A DNA stretch of 64,000 nt from Dugong dugon. Taxonomy: Eukaryota > Chordata > Mammalia > Sirenia > Dugongidae. Below, piece by piece: positions 49,182-60,730 of the stretch. The notes beneath the pieces were generated by a model. The model did not search any database, was not told the origin of the DNA, and was given only the letters and a program-made list of their open reading frames with translations. Numbering within the stretch: the stretch's first letter is position 1; each line of letters starts with the position of its first letter. The stretch covers positions 92,811,601 through 92,875,600 of the forward strand of contig CM057472.1 of the NCBI GenBank assembly GCA_030035585.1. Reading direction: 5' to 3'. Both the position numbers and the translations under genes were made by a program.

Positions 49182-49222
49182 TACTTGACAGCAACTGGTT
49201 TGATTTTTTTTTTTTTTTTAAT
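49182..49222 (+). mobile_element. AfroSINE 3'-tail fragment (possible)
   Basis: 'attacttgacagcaactggt' plus 'ttgatttttttt' resembles only the last ~35 bp of an AfroSINE. Too short to be sure. Confidence 0.45.
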
Positions 49223-49843
49223 TTGAATGTTTGCTCTATTTAGGTACAAAGCATCACTGCTCTCTTATTAGCAGGATTTCTTGGTTCTTTGCCATAGCAA
49301 GTACTCCCATTGCTACCTATTATGGAATTGCTTAGACCTAAGGAACCTGCCTCCTAAGTAAGGTCATCTCTTAATGTGAATTTAACACAAACAGAGAGCA
49401 AATTTGCTTTCTATGGTGTAGAATGACTCTTAATCCTGCCTACAATTAGAGGAGCCTCGTGCAATTCCCTCCATAGTTCCCACCTTGGTGGGAAGAAGTT
49501 CGGGAAACAGATCTCAACAAAGGATTTAAGTGAAAATCTTCTTTAATTTAAATATGAACAAGAAGCTGGCCTCACTATAATTCAGAGGAAGATATACATG
49601 ATTAGACGACTATCTGCCATTCATATAAAATTATAAAGGAATGAAATGGAGAATATGGGAATAGCTGGTTTGACCAAAGAAAAGTCCTTCTAATATCTCT
49701 CAGTGCTTTTGGGTAAAGAAAATTTGCTTTTCATACCATGTCACACTGAGAAATGTAGATTAGGAGAAGTGCAATATTAACTTAAAAAGAAAGATAGATT
49801 GCAGTTTTGTGTAATTGTGAAAGATGAGCAACAATTCAAGGAA

Positions 49844-49885
49844 TTGTATATATATATATATATATATACATACATATATATATAT
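49844..49885. repeat. (TA)n microsatellite
   Basis: Two TA-repeat blocks separated by CATACA. Confidence 0.95.
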
Positions 49886-49929
49886 CTACTACTCATCTGT
49901 CAGTTTATCATACATTATTATACATTTTG

Positions 49930-50028
49930 ATTTCTAGCCTCCTAAACTTCAAGAAAATTAATTTCTGTTTATTAAAGCCATCCACTTGTGGTACTTCTGT
50001 TATAGCAGTGCTAGATTTCTAAAACCGA
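49930..50028 (+). mobile_element. MaLR-like LTR 3'-end fragment
   Basis: 'taatttctgtttattaaagc', 'catccacttgtggtac' and 'ttctgttatagcagtgctag' match the sense 3' end of the solo LTRs at 5.7, 15.9 and 43.1 kb, here in plus orientation. Only about the last 100 bp remain. Confidence 0.8.
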
Positions 50029-50035
50029 ATGTGGG

Positions 50036-50545
50036 CAAATCTGCTGCAAGAGATCTCTTTAAAGTGTTCAAAAGCAAAGATGAGGACTAAGGTGCACCTG
50101 ACCCAAGACATGGTATTTTCAGTCACCTCACATGCATGCAAAATCTGGACAACGGGTGAGGAAGACCAAAGAAGAATTGATGCATTTCAATTACGGTGTT
50201 GGCAAAGAATATTGAATATTCCATGGACTTCCGGAAGAATGAACAAATCTGTCTTGGGAAAAGTACAGCCAGAATGCTCCTTAGAAGTGAGGATGGCAAT
50301 ACTACGTTTCACATACTTTGGACACGTTATCAGGAGGGATCAGTCCCTGGAGAAGGACATCATGCTTGGTAAAGTAGAGGGTCAGTGAAACAGAGGAAGA
50401 CCCTCAATGAGATGGACTGACACAGTGGCTGCAAAAATAGGCTCAAACATAGCAATGATAGGATGGCACAGGACCTGGCAGCGTTGTACATGGGATCGCT
50501 ATGAGTCAGAACCCACTGGATGGCACCTAACAACAACATGGTCTA
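50036..50545 (+). mobile_element. RTE (BovB-like) 3' fragment with TSDs
   Basis: Plus-strand 5'-truncated RTE of 510 bp ending 'ggcacctaacaacaaca'. The frame 50029-50388 gives KVHLTQDMVFSVTSHACKIW, EEDQRRIDAFQLRCWQRILN, NKSVLGKVQPECSLEVRMAI and FTYFGHVIRRDQSLEKDIML, the C-terminal region of BovB-type RTE proteins; it is open for 119 codons but starts in flank and is partial. The flanks TCTAAAACCGAATGTGGG (50018-50035) and TCTAAATGAATGTGGG (50546-50561) are a clear, slightly altered target-site duplication. Confidence 0.95.
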
Positions 50546-50784
50546 TCTAAATGAATGTGGGTAATAAACTTGACATTCTAAAATTTAATTCCTAATTTAG
50601 TTATGGCTGTTCTTACATTTTTGTAAACAGAACAATTTAAGTAAATATTCTAATGGCAGTATTGGTTTAAAATATTCACTTTAACCTGTCCTCAGTGTTT
50701 TTTTTTTAAATAAATTTTTCACAATAATTTAAAATTGACCACCTCCTAGTGATAAAATTAATATCATACTTGACTTAGCTCTTA

Positions 50785-51190
50785 TAATTTTTAATAGATT
50801 TGGTTTAGTGCAGTTTTAGGTTTACGAAAAACATGTGCAGAAATTATGGAGTTCCTATATGCCGTCTTTTGCCAACACAAAAAGTTTCTCCTATTATTAT
50901 TGCGTTAGTGTGGTACATTTGTTACAACTGACGAACTTATATGGATACATTATTATTAACTAAAGTCTAGAGTTTACATTAGGCTTACCTCTTTGTGTTA
51001 TACAGTTCTATGGGTTTTGAAAAATGAATAATGCCATGCATCTACAATCACATTACTGTACAGAATATTTTCACTGCCATTAAAATAGCCTGAGCCTCAT
51101 CTATTCAACCCCCTGATTTCTTAAGCCCCTGGCAACCACTGATCTCTTTACTGTCTCTAAAGTGTAGCCTTTTCCAGAAATAAACCTTAT
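50785..51190 (-). mobile_element. Ancient L1M 3' UTR relic, minus strand
   Basis: 'agtgcagttttaggtttacg', 'gcgttagtgtggtacatttg', 'ttaactaaagtctagagttt' and 'cctggcaaccactgatctct' are antisense landmarks of an old L1M 3' region. Non-coding. Confidence 0.82.
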
Positions 51191-51354
51191 AACTTTTACC
51201 TTTTACTTTTTCTTACATTTTCATTAACCTATATTATAAGTTTACCTTGACAATGTATCCTTATGTATGAATAACATTTCAGGATATAATGATAAGTATT
51301 GTCTGGGTATTTTCAGAGAAAGCTTAATGTTGAGGATAAAGCCTGATGCACCTG

Positions 51355-51655
51355 AGCAAAGAAAACCCAGACACAAAAGAGAATATATTATATGATTCTA
51401 TCTATATAAAATGGTAGAAATGGCAAATCTAACATCTAGTTACAGAGAATACCAGCTACTGCCTGGGCAGGGGGTGTAGTGGAGTATTGCCTCAGAATGG
51501 GGATTAATGGGTCCTTTAGGGTTAATGAAAATGTTTTATATATTAATTGTGGTTGTGGTTACATGAGTGCATACATTTTAAAACATAATGTACAGTTCAA
51601 ATTCGTTCCTTTTATTGTATGCAAATAGTACTTCAATGAATTTAATAAAAAGGAA
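51355..51655 (+). mobile_element. Ancient L1M 3' end relic, plus strand
   Basis: 'tatatgattctatctatata', 'gtggttacatgagtgcatac', 'ttcaaattcgttccttttat' and 'acttcaatgaatttaataaa' follow the sense order of an old L1M 3' end. Opposite orientation to 50785-51190. Confidence 0.78.
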
Positions 51656-52959
51656 ATCACTGTACTTTTTTGCCTTATAAATTAATTTTCATTTTCTTAC
51701 CTAATATTTGTACTTAAAAGCTAAGCATATATGTGAAGTATTTCCTATGCACATATTTTTTTTTTGAAAGGGCCAAATTACTTGATCTCTTTAAATTGTG
51801 TTTAAATTTTTTATCCAGACAACTATTGGATGTGCAAAATCTGCATTTATATTTATGTACAAAAATTCGCATCAAACCCAAGCTACTAGATGTGTCATTA
51901 TCCAGTTTTCATAGGCAGATGTTCATTTGCATAGGCAAACTTAGGCATGCATTCTTGTGGCTGTCAGCTACAGGTTTCTCCACAAAGTTTAATAGTTGAG
52001 GAGCTCCTCTGCTAGTATTAAGGGCCCAATTCTTCGATCAATATATGATATTTACTGCTGTGTCATACTGTCTTCTAGTCAGTGGAAGATGTGATCTCAG
52101 TTATATATATTGTCTAGTAAGGATAAGACACTCTGTTTACTAGATATACAAAATTATTAAAACTATATCTTATTACATTTTATATCTAAGTGTATAAGTA
52201 AAAATAACCTCATTAAAAATTTACTAGGTAATTTAAGAAATTAATTCTTTGAAATGTGGGATATTGTGTGGATTAAGTCTTGTTAATAAGAATATGCCTT
52301 CTGCAATTCTCTTCTTTTTAGTAGCTTAAGGATTTGTAAGTCGTACAGATATAAAATCTTAAAAAATAATAAAATCACATTGATGCACTGAGAATCATAC
52401 TACCAATCTTAAGTTCCCAAATTCTTAGAACAAACTTATAATATGCTCTCATTCATAGCCTATAAGTATATATTTTAGCAAAATATTAAATCACAAAATC
52501 CCATTAGAAAAAAAATTATGTATTTGTGATCACTGTAATTGTCAATTAAATGAAAGCAAAGATAAGTGATGTTAAAATTAAAAAAAGGAAATTACATATT
52601 TTCATAAAACATAGATTTTTAAAAACTGTACAGTTTAAATTTCTAGCATTATTGTTCTCTAATTGGGTGTTAGTTGCACGTAGTTCAGATAGACAAACTG
52701 TCAAATTTATACTTTTTTTTAGTTTAAGATTACTTTGATTTCAAAAACCAAACTGAAACTTTTTGGGATATACACATTTATAATTTAGATTTTTAATAGT
52801 TTTCTCTTTAATGAAACATTTTCTGTATATCAAAGTAAAATCTGAAGGGGGAGGGATTTAAGTAACTGTAGAGTCACCCTTCTGCTGACCTCACCCTTCT
52901 GCTAATAACAATTATGAATGTTGGAACAACAAAAATATGCATGTGTGTATGTGTAACAG
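51656..52959. other. Unique non-coding stretch
   Basis: Strongly AT-rich; no gene or clear repeat recognised. Confidence 0.5.
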
Positions 52960-53245
52960 AAGAACAATAACAACAACAAAACTAAAATAGAGGAATAATA
53001 AACAAATAGAAAATTGGTAGATGAGAATCCCAATATATCTTCTATTACACTAAATGTAAATGAACTGAACATGCCAATCAGAAGACAAAAATTGTCAACT
53101 GGATTTAAAAAAAAGACCAAACTATATATCCCATATAGGAAATGTGCTTAGAGAGTAAAGACATAATTAAGTCTGAAGTAAGCAGAAGGAAAATGATATT
53201 TCATGAAAATAGTAAATATAAGAAAGTAAGTAAGCTGGACATATG

Positions 53246-53292
<47 letters not shown>

Positions 53293-53474
53293 GAGACAAA
53301 TATTATTTCCAGAGATCAAAAGTGGCTTATTTTGATATTATAATGGGTATAGTCATCATCAAGTAAAAATAACAATATACAAAACTTTGACAGAGCTAAA
53401 AATACATGAAAAAAAAATCCTAAGTCATGGAACCAATAAGAAAAAATAAGAAAGTATAAAGAAGACTTTCAAAA
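52960..53474 (+). mobile_element. Ancient L1 ORF2 endonuclease relic, left part
   Basis: 'ttacactaaatgtaaatgaa' and the following bases translate near LTLNVNELNMPIRRQKLS, the N-terminal endonuclease start of L1 ORF2p (compare LNVNGLNAPVKRWRVTEW in the full-length copy). Eroded matches continue to the insertion point. It contains a (TA)n(GA)n microsatellite at 53244-53284. The full-length L1 inserted into it at 53474/61850. Confidence 0.7.
53244..53284. repeat. (TA)n(GA)n microsatellite
   Basis: About seven TA units followed by about twelve GA units. Confidence 0.95.
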
Positions 53475-53484
53475 CACTTTCAGG

Positions 53485-55404
53485 AGTTCTGGCAAAATGG
53501 TGCTCTAGGCAGAAGCACCACGCTGTCCCTCCACAGCAAAGATCAGAAAAACCAAGCCGAACAGAGAATACAACAATCCTGAATCCCTAAAACATCAAAT
53601 GAAGAGATAAAGAACTCAGCCAAGCACCAAGTGGAGTGAGAAAACTGACAGAGAACGGAGAGTGAGGAGAGATTCATGCAGAGGTCCCCTACCAGCTAAA
53701 ACAGCGCGGATCTGCCATATTGGACGCCTATCGGAGACCAGCAAACAGGGGGTATGAGAAAGCAGCCTCACGGAGCATCCAGTGGGAGTCAAAACAACCG
53801 GTAATTTGCAATATACGCTTCCCCACCGCCCACCCTTCTTCACCCCCACTCGGCCTCCTCTGCTTCCCGCAGCCACAATCTTCTGCCTGGGAAACACCAG
53901 CTGATAGGATTCCACACACCCAAACCTGCTGGCTCTCTGAGTGCCATTTGTTGGCTGCTGGTGTTGCTTTTTTCTGCTTCTTTTGGTTTCTTCCTTACCT
54001 CTCACCACCTCCCCCTCCTTTCACTCAAATACCTGGCTCCGTGCGCCATCTTTGCTTCTTCCTGAGGGGCTGCAGAGCTCCGGTAATTTGTGATATACAT
54101 TTTCCCACTCCCTACCCTTCTTCACCCACACTCGGCCCCCTCTCCTTCCCACAGACACAGTCTCTTGTCCGAGAAACTCCAGCTGCTTGGATTCCACCAG
54201 CCCGCACTGGCTGGCTCTCTGAGTGCCATTGGTTGGCTGCTAGTGTTGCTTTTTTTATACTTCTTTTGATTTCTTCCTTGCCTCTCACCACCTCCCCCTC
54301 CTTTCGCTCAAACACTTGGCTCCGTGCTCCATCTTTGCTTCTTCCTGAGGGGCTGTGGAACTCCGTTCGAGTGTGGAGCTACTTCCCGGTCTGGGCTGCC
54401 ACGTTGGTGTGATCCCGGGGCTTCTGTTCGTTGGATTGTTTTGAATTGTTTGCTCATTTTCTTTTCCTTTTCTTGAGTTGGGAGCCCTTTCTGGGGAGGT
54501 GGTGCTGTGTGGCAAGGAGACTTCCCCCTCGGCTTGTACAGACGTGCAGAGGGATCCCTGAGAGCATTTCTTTTTTCGTTGGTTTTTTTTTTCTGTTTTT
54601 TTTGGGGGACCTGTCCTGTTCTTTATTTTTGTTTTTTTAATGTGTTTTGTTTTCTTTTCCCTCCTTTTCCCCTTTTGTCTTTCTCATTGCTCAGTTTCTC
54701 ATCTGTTTATATTGTCCTTCTCTTTCCGTTCCCTGAACCTGGCGTTGTATACCTCTACACCTTCTAGCCAGGCTGTACTGCAACACCTGAGAGAGACTTC
54801 CCCAGACCTCATAGCTGCACTGGGGGGATCCCTGGGAACCTTGCGGTTATTTAACCTTTCCAATTTTTATTTATTCATTCTTTTCTTTTCTTCCTCTTCC
54901 CATTTCTGTTTTTTCTCCATTACATGCTCTCTCATCTCTCCACTCCAATGGCAAGCTCCCCTAGCATTTTTTTTTTGTTTGTATGTTTTTCGCTCCTGTT
55001 CTTCTCTCTTCTCTCCCATACCCATCTTAGCTCCACACATAACAATCTCCCCACTGCATCCTGCCTACCTGCACCGTGTGCTTGACATCACACCACCAAG
55101 CAGCACAGGCACGGCCAACTGAAACCTGCCCTGCACTGATTACTGACCCACCCTGGTGGCTGTAGTAAGTGTCACAAACAACCCATCCCAGTAATTCCTC
55201 TTCAGCTACACCTGCCCTACTGTACCATATCTGAGTGACTGACCCTGCCAATTGGAGAAGGAGGCAAAAAGTATTGTGCCCACAGACGAGCACACAACAA
55301 AAAACACACAATCCGCCTGCTCAGACTTAGTCAATTTTTTTTTTTTTAAAGAAGGGACAAAACAAATGAATCTACACTCAATAAATGAGAAAAATAACTA
55401 CTGA
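53485..55404 (+). promoter_or_regulatory. L1 5' UTR with two ~282-bp tandem monomers
   Basis: The leader is about 1.9 kb. Positions 53798-54079 and 54080-54362 are tandem copies, each starting 'ccggtaatttg' and ending near 'cctgaggggctg'. YY1-like elements occur: 'caaaatggtg' near the start (53493-53502), 'gccatatt' (53713-53720) and 'gcgccatctttg' in monomer 1 (54043-54054); monomer 2 has 'gctccatctttg'. A pyrimidine-rich tract covers 54560-55020. Tandem promoter monomers are known in rodent L1 5' UTRs; promoter activity here is inferred. Confidence 0.8.
53720..54412 (+). other. 230-codon open frame across the L1 5' UTR monomers
   Basis: The longest uninterrupted frame in the window. It begins at TTG with no in-frame ATG, and its translation is a two-fold repeat: PVICNIRFPTAHPSSP... 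then PVICDIHFPTPYPSSP..., LSECHLLAAGVAFF then LSECHWLAASVAFF. The monomer period of 282 bp is a multiple of three, so both copies are read in the same frame. No known domain; hydrophobic Phe/Leu/Pro-rich. Probably not translated, because it has no start codon and lies in an untranslated leader. Confidence 0.35.
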
Positions 55405-56451
55405 ATGTCCCGAAGACAACAGACAATATCAAAACATTTACAAAAACAGGACAAGATGGTTCCAGCAGGCGTCCAAAATAAAACACCAGATAACTCTCCA
55501 ATGGAAGAAAATGTGCTAGAACTACCTGATAGGGAATTTAAATCTCTAATACTCAGAATTCTCCAAGAGTTGAGGCAAAAAGCTAACAAACATGAGGAAA
55601 AAAATAGACAAATTCATGGAAAATACTGTCAAAAATTGGAAGAATTCAGGAAAATAATGCAGGAACAAAACACCAAAATAAACTCACAACTAGAAATTAT
55701 ACAAAGACAACAATTAGAAATCCAAAAGATAAACAACAAGATTTCAGAAATGGACGGTGTCATACAAGGGCTGAGAAGCATATTTGAAATGGTGGAAGAC
55801 AGGATCAGTGGAATTGAAGACAAACACTTGGATACAACTCTGTTTCAAGAAAACTCAGAAAAAAGAACAAAGAAAAATGAAGAGACCCTGAGAATTATGT
55901 GGGATACAATCAAAAGCAAAAATTTGCGATTGATTGGAATTCCAGAACAGGGGGGGAAACAGAAAACACAAAGAGGATCGTTGAAGAACTGCTGACAGAA
56001 AACTTTCCCAATATCATGAAAGATGAAAAGTTGGCCACCCAACAAGCTCAACGAACCCCATATAGGAGAGACCCCAAAAGAAAATCACCAAGGCATATCA
56101 TAATCACACTCGCCAAAACCAAAGACAAACAAAGAATCCTGAGAGCAGCTCATGAAAAACAAGAAGTTACATACAGAGTAGAAACAATAAGACAGCTCAG
56201 ATTATTCAGCAGAAACCATGCAGGCAAGAAGGCAATGGTATGACATTTATAAAATCTTGAAAGAAAACAATTGCCAGCCAAGAATAATATATCCTATAAA
56301 ACTCTCATTCAAATTTGATGTTGAAATTAGGTCATTTCCAGATAAACAGAAATTAAGGCAATATGTAAAAGTCAAACCAAACTTACAAGAATTATTAAAG
56401 GAAGTTCTTCGATCTGAGGACAAACAGCTTCAACTCACAGGCAGAATATAG
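55405..56451 (+). pseudogene. L1 ORF1 (RNA-binding chaperone), two frameshifts
   Basis: L1 ORF1p is the trimeric coiled-coil RNA-binding protein that packages L1 RNA. Domains in order: variable N-terminus (MSRRQQTISKHLQKQ), coiled coil (residues ~45-150: ILQELRQKANKHEEKNRQIH, QLEIIQRQQLEIQKINNKIS), RRM with NLRLIGIPE, and a C-terminal domain (SPRHIIITLAKTKDKQRILR, NCQPRIIYPIKLSFKFDVEI). The reading shifts frame at the seven-G run 55950-55956 and again near 56195-56215, returning to the first frame to end at 56451. Total length matches ~348 residues, close to human ORF1p (338). The two indels compensate overall, but the protein between them is out of frame. Confidence 0.95.
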
Positions 56452-56854
56452 GACACAGGATCTTACCAGCCAGATACCAGTCTAGGAAACAAACTCTTGA
56501 GGACTATCCAAAACCAAAAGAAGAACAAGAGGGCATCAGAGCAGTTAATCAGTAAATGACAGCAACATCAAAACAATAAAAAAGGGAATAAATGGCATAG
56601 GTACAGAACCTTTTAATGGAGATGAAGGCAAGGTGATACCAAGTAATGGTAGACTGCTTCAAACTTAGAAAGATAAGGGTAAAATTCATGGTAACCACAA
56701 AGAAAGTTAACAAACATACTCATTAAAAAAAGAGGAAAAAAATAAAGTCTCAGCAAAAACAAAAGAAACGAAAAAAATCCACAAACAAAAGTAACTCAGC
56801 ACAAGAGAGTAAGAACAAAGAAAACTTCAGCACCACCAAAAAAAGCACTACAAA
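56452..56854 (+). other. L1 inter-ORF region
   Basis: About 400 bp of A-rich sequence between ORF1 and ORF2 without an open frame. It is much longer than in human L1 (63 bp) and rodent L1. Stops occur in all plus frames. Confidence 0.8.
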
Positions 56855-59800
56855 ATGACAGCAACAAACTCACGTCTATCAATAATTACACTGAATGTAA
56901 ATGGACTCAATGCACCCGTAAAGAGATGGAGAGTGACAGAATGGATAAGAAAACAGGATCCATCAATACGCTGTCTACAAGAGACACACCTTAGAAACAA
57001 AGATGAGAATTCATTAAAAGTCAAAGGTTGGAAAAAATATATCAAGCTAACAACTACCAAAAAAGAGCAGTAGCGGCAATTCTAATCTCAGATAAAATAG
57101 ACTTTAAAACAAAATCTACCATAAAAGACAAAGAAGGACACTATACAATGATTAAGGGGACGATCCATCATGAAGACATAACCATAATAAACATCTATGC
57201 ACCCAATGACAGGGCTCCAAAATCCATAAAACAAACTCTAACAACACTGAAAAGAGAAAGTGACAGTTCCACAATAATAGTAGGAGCCTTCAACACACCA
57301 CTCTCAGTAAAGGACAGAACAACTAAGAAGAAACTCAGCAAAGACACAGAAGACCTAAAGGGCACAATCAGCCACCTTGACCTCATAGAAATATATAGAA
57401 CACTCCATCCAACCGCTGCAAAGTACACATTCTTTTCCAATGCACATGGAATGTTCTCCAGAATAGATCACATCTTAGGCCACAGAGCAATCCTCAACAA
57501 GATCCAAAACGTTGAGATAATTCACAGTATCTTCTCTGACCACAATGCCATCAAGGTAGAAATTAACAATAGAAAGATCAAGGAAAAAATATCAATTACA
57601 TGGAAAATGAATAATACCCTGATTACACATCACTAGGTGGTGGAGGAAATCAGAGATGTAATCAAAAAATTCCTAGAATCAAAAGAGAATGAAAACACAT
57701 CATACCAAAACCTTTGGTACACAGCAAAGGCAGTCCTCAGATGACAATTTATAGCAATAGATGCACATATCAAAAAAGAAGAAAGGGACAAAATCAAAAC
57801 ATTAACTACAGAACTCAAGCAAATAGAAAGAGAACATAAAAAAAAAAAAAAAAAAAGCCCACAAGCACTGGGAGAAGGAAATAGTAAAGATCAGAGCAGA
57901 AATAAATGAAATAGAGAACAGAAATACAATAGAAAGAATCAACAAAACCCAAAGTTGATTCTTTGAAAGAATCAACAAAATCGACAAACCACTGGCCAGA
58001 CTGACAAAAGAAAAACAGGAGAGGACACAAATCACCCAAATAAGAAATGAAATGGGGGACATTACAACCGACCCAACTGAAATAAAAAGGATTGTAACAG
58101 AATATTATGAAAAACTATACAACAACAAATTTGAAAACCTAGAGGAAATGGATAAATTTCTAGAAACACATGGCCTACCAAACAAAGTGATGTTGAAATT
58201 CTGAACAGACCCGTAACAAGAGAAGAGATTGAAAAGTAAATTAAAAAACTCCCAACCAAAAAAAGCCCTGGCCCAGATGGCTTCAATGGAGAATTTTACA
58301 AAACATTTACAGAAGAGCTTGTACCAGTACTACTCAAGCTTTTCCAGAGCATAGAAGAGGAAGCAACACTTCCAAATTCACTCTATGAAGCCAGCATAAC
58401 GCTGATACCAAAACCAGGCAAAGACATCACAAAAAAAGAAAATTACAGACCAATATCTCTCATGAATATAGATGCAAAAATTCTCAACAAAATTCTAGCC
58501 AATAGAATTCAGCAACGTATCTAAAAAATAATACACCACTACCAAGTAGGATTCATACCAGTTATGCAAGGATGGTTCAACATTAGAAAATCAATCAACA
58601 TAATCCACCACATAAATAAAAGGAAACAAAAGAATCACATGATCATCTCAATTGATGCAGAAAAGGCATTTGACAAAGTCCAGCACCCATTCCTGATAAA
58701 AAATAGAAGGGAAATTTCTCAACATAATAAAGGGCATCTATGGAAAACCAGTGGCCAACATCATTCTTAATGGAGAGAGGCTGAAAAAATTCCCCTGAAA
58801 ACAGGAACAAGACAAGGGTGCCCTTTATCACCACTCATATTTAATATTGTGCTGGAAGTTCTAGCTAGAGCAATAAGGCAAGAAAAAGAAATAAAGGGCA
58901 TCCAAATTGGTAACAAAGAATTTAAACTGTCCCTGTTTGCAGACGATATGATACTATACATAGAAAACCCTAAAGACACCACGAGAAATCTACTAGAACT
59001 AATAGGAAGATTCAGCAGAGTAGCAGGATACAAGATAAACATTCAAAAATCAGTTGGAATCCTATACACCAGTAAGGAGAATGACAAAAAGGAAATCAGG
59101 AAAACAATACCACTTTCAATAACCCCTAAAAAGATAAAACACTTAGGAATAAATCTGACCAGGGATGTAAAAGACCTATACAAAGAAAACTACAAAACAC
59201 TACTGCATGAAAACGAAAGGGATCTACATAATTGGAAAAACATACCATGCTCATGGATAGGCAGACTCAACATTGTAAAAATGAAAATTCTACCCAAAGC
59301 ATTTTACAAATATAAGGCCTTCCTGATCCAAATAACAACAACATTCTTCAAAGAGATGGAAAAACTAATCATTAACTTTATAAGGAAAGGGAAGAAGCCC
59401 CAAATAAGTAAAGCACTACTGAAGAAGAAGAATAAAGTTGGAGGACTCACACCACCTGACTTCAGAAGTTAATATACAGCTACAGCAGTGAAAACAGCCT
59501 GGTACTGGTACAACGACAGATACATTGACCAATGGAACAGAATTGAGAACCCAGATGTCAATCCATCCACCTACGGTCACCTTTTCTACAACAAGGGCCC
59601 AAAGTCCATCAAATGGGGAAAAGACAGTCTTTTTAACAAATGGTGCTGGCAAAACTGGATATCCATCTGCAAAAAAATGAAACAGGACCCATACCTCACA
59701 CCGTATACAAAAATTACTTCAAAATGGATCAAAGACCTGAATATAAAGCCTAAAACTATAAAGTTCATAGAAGAAAAAAGAGGACCAACACTACACGCCT

Positions 59801-60651
59801 TAATATACAGCCTTAACAGGATACAAACCATAACCGTCAACACACAAACCCCAATAGATAAGCTAAATAACTGGGATCTTCTAAAAATCAAACACCTATG
59901 GTCTTCAAAAGACTTCACCAAAAGAGTAAAAAGAGAACCTACAGACTGGGAAAATATTTTGGTACAATACAAGTCAGACAAAGGTCTAATCTCCATAATC
60001 TAACACCTCTATAACAAAAAGACAAATAATCAGATTTAAAAACGGGCAAAGGAAATGAACAGACATTTCACCAAAGAAGAGATTCAAGCGGCCAACAGAC
60101 ACATGAGGAAATGTTCAAGATCACTAGCCATTAGAGAAATGCAAATTAAAACCACAATGAGATACCATCTCACCCCAGCATTGCTGGCACAAATCAAAAA
60201 CACTGGAAATAACAAATGTTGGAGGGGCTGCGGGGAGATCGGAACACTTATGCACTGCTGGTGGGAATGCAAAATGATACAACCATTTTGGAAAATGATA
60301 TGGCACTACCTCAGAAAGCTAGAAATAGACATACCATTCGATCCAGCAATCCCACTCCTAGGAATATATCCTAGAGAAATAAGTGTCGTCACTCAAATAG
60401 ACATATGCACACCTATGTTCATGGCAGCATTGCTCACAATAGCAAAACGATGGAAACAACCTAGATGCCCATCACCAGATGAATGGATAAACAAACTATG
60501 GTACATACACTCAATGGAGTATTATGCAATGAGAAAGAACAACAATGAATCTGTGAAGCATCTCCTAACACGGATGAAACTGGAGGACATTATGCTAAGT
60601 GAAATACGTCAATCACAAAAAGACAAATATTGTATGAGACCTCTATTGTAA
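56855..60651 (+). pseudogene. L1 ORF2 (endonuclease/reverse transcriptase), multiply broken
   Basis: Begins MTATNSRLSIITLNVNGLNA. The APE-like endonuclease (to ~57600) keeps CLQETH, INIYAPN, RIDHILG and SDHNAI, but the GDFN motif reads GAFN (57283-57291), losing a catalytic Asp. The reverse transcriptase keeps [46 protein letters not shown] and [10 protein letters not shown] (catalytic FADD intact, near 58938). The C-terminal cysteine motif [18 protein letters not shown] (near 60218-60270) is intact. Breaks seen: a frame change in the A run at 57031-57036; stops at 57634 (TAG), ~57742 (TGA), ~57957 (TGA), ~58240 (TAA), ~58522 (TAA), 59470 (TAA) and ~60001 (TAA); a frame change near 58190; and a 17-A expansion near 57840. 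Length (~1265 codons) is normal for L1 ORF2p. Confidence 0.96.
57837..57857. repeat. A-run expansion inside L1 ORF2
   Basis: About 20 A residues in codons that would normally encode a short Lys-rich segment; probably replication slippage after insertion. Confidence 0.9.
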
Positions 60652-60703
60652 AAACCCTTGAAAAAGTTCACACACAAAATGTAACAAGCTTTCTTGGTTA
60701 CCA

Positions 60704-60730
60704 GGGAAGGGAGGGGTGGGGGTGGGGGAT
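60704..60730 (+). other. G-rich (G4-capable) tract in L1 3' UTR
   Basis: GGGAAGGGAGGGGTGGGGG follows the ORF2 stop by about 50 bp, at the same relative place as in the truncated L1 at 36720-36750. Confidence 0.82.

Larger units (their letters stand above)
45940..49185. other. Unique non-coding stretch
   Basis: No gene recognised. Includes a MIR-like piece (46790-46900) and a (TG)n tract at 48178-48204. The 77-codon frame at 48181-48414 begins in the TG repeat and is not supported. Confidence 0.5.

Noticed and set aside
57195-60306. Minus-strand Phe/Leu/Ser-rich frames across the L1 ORF2
   Set aside because: A-rich L1 sense sequence yields long hydrophobic antisense frames; no independent support.
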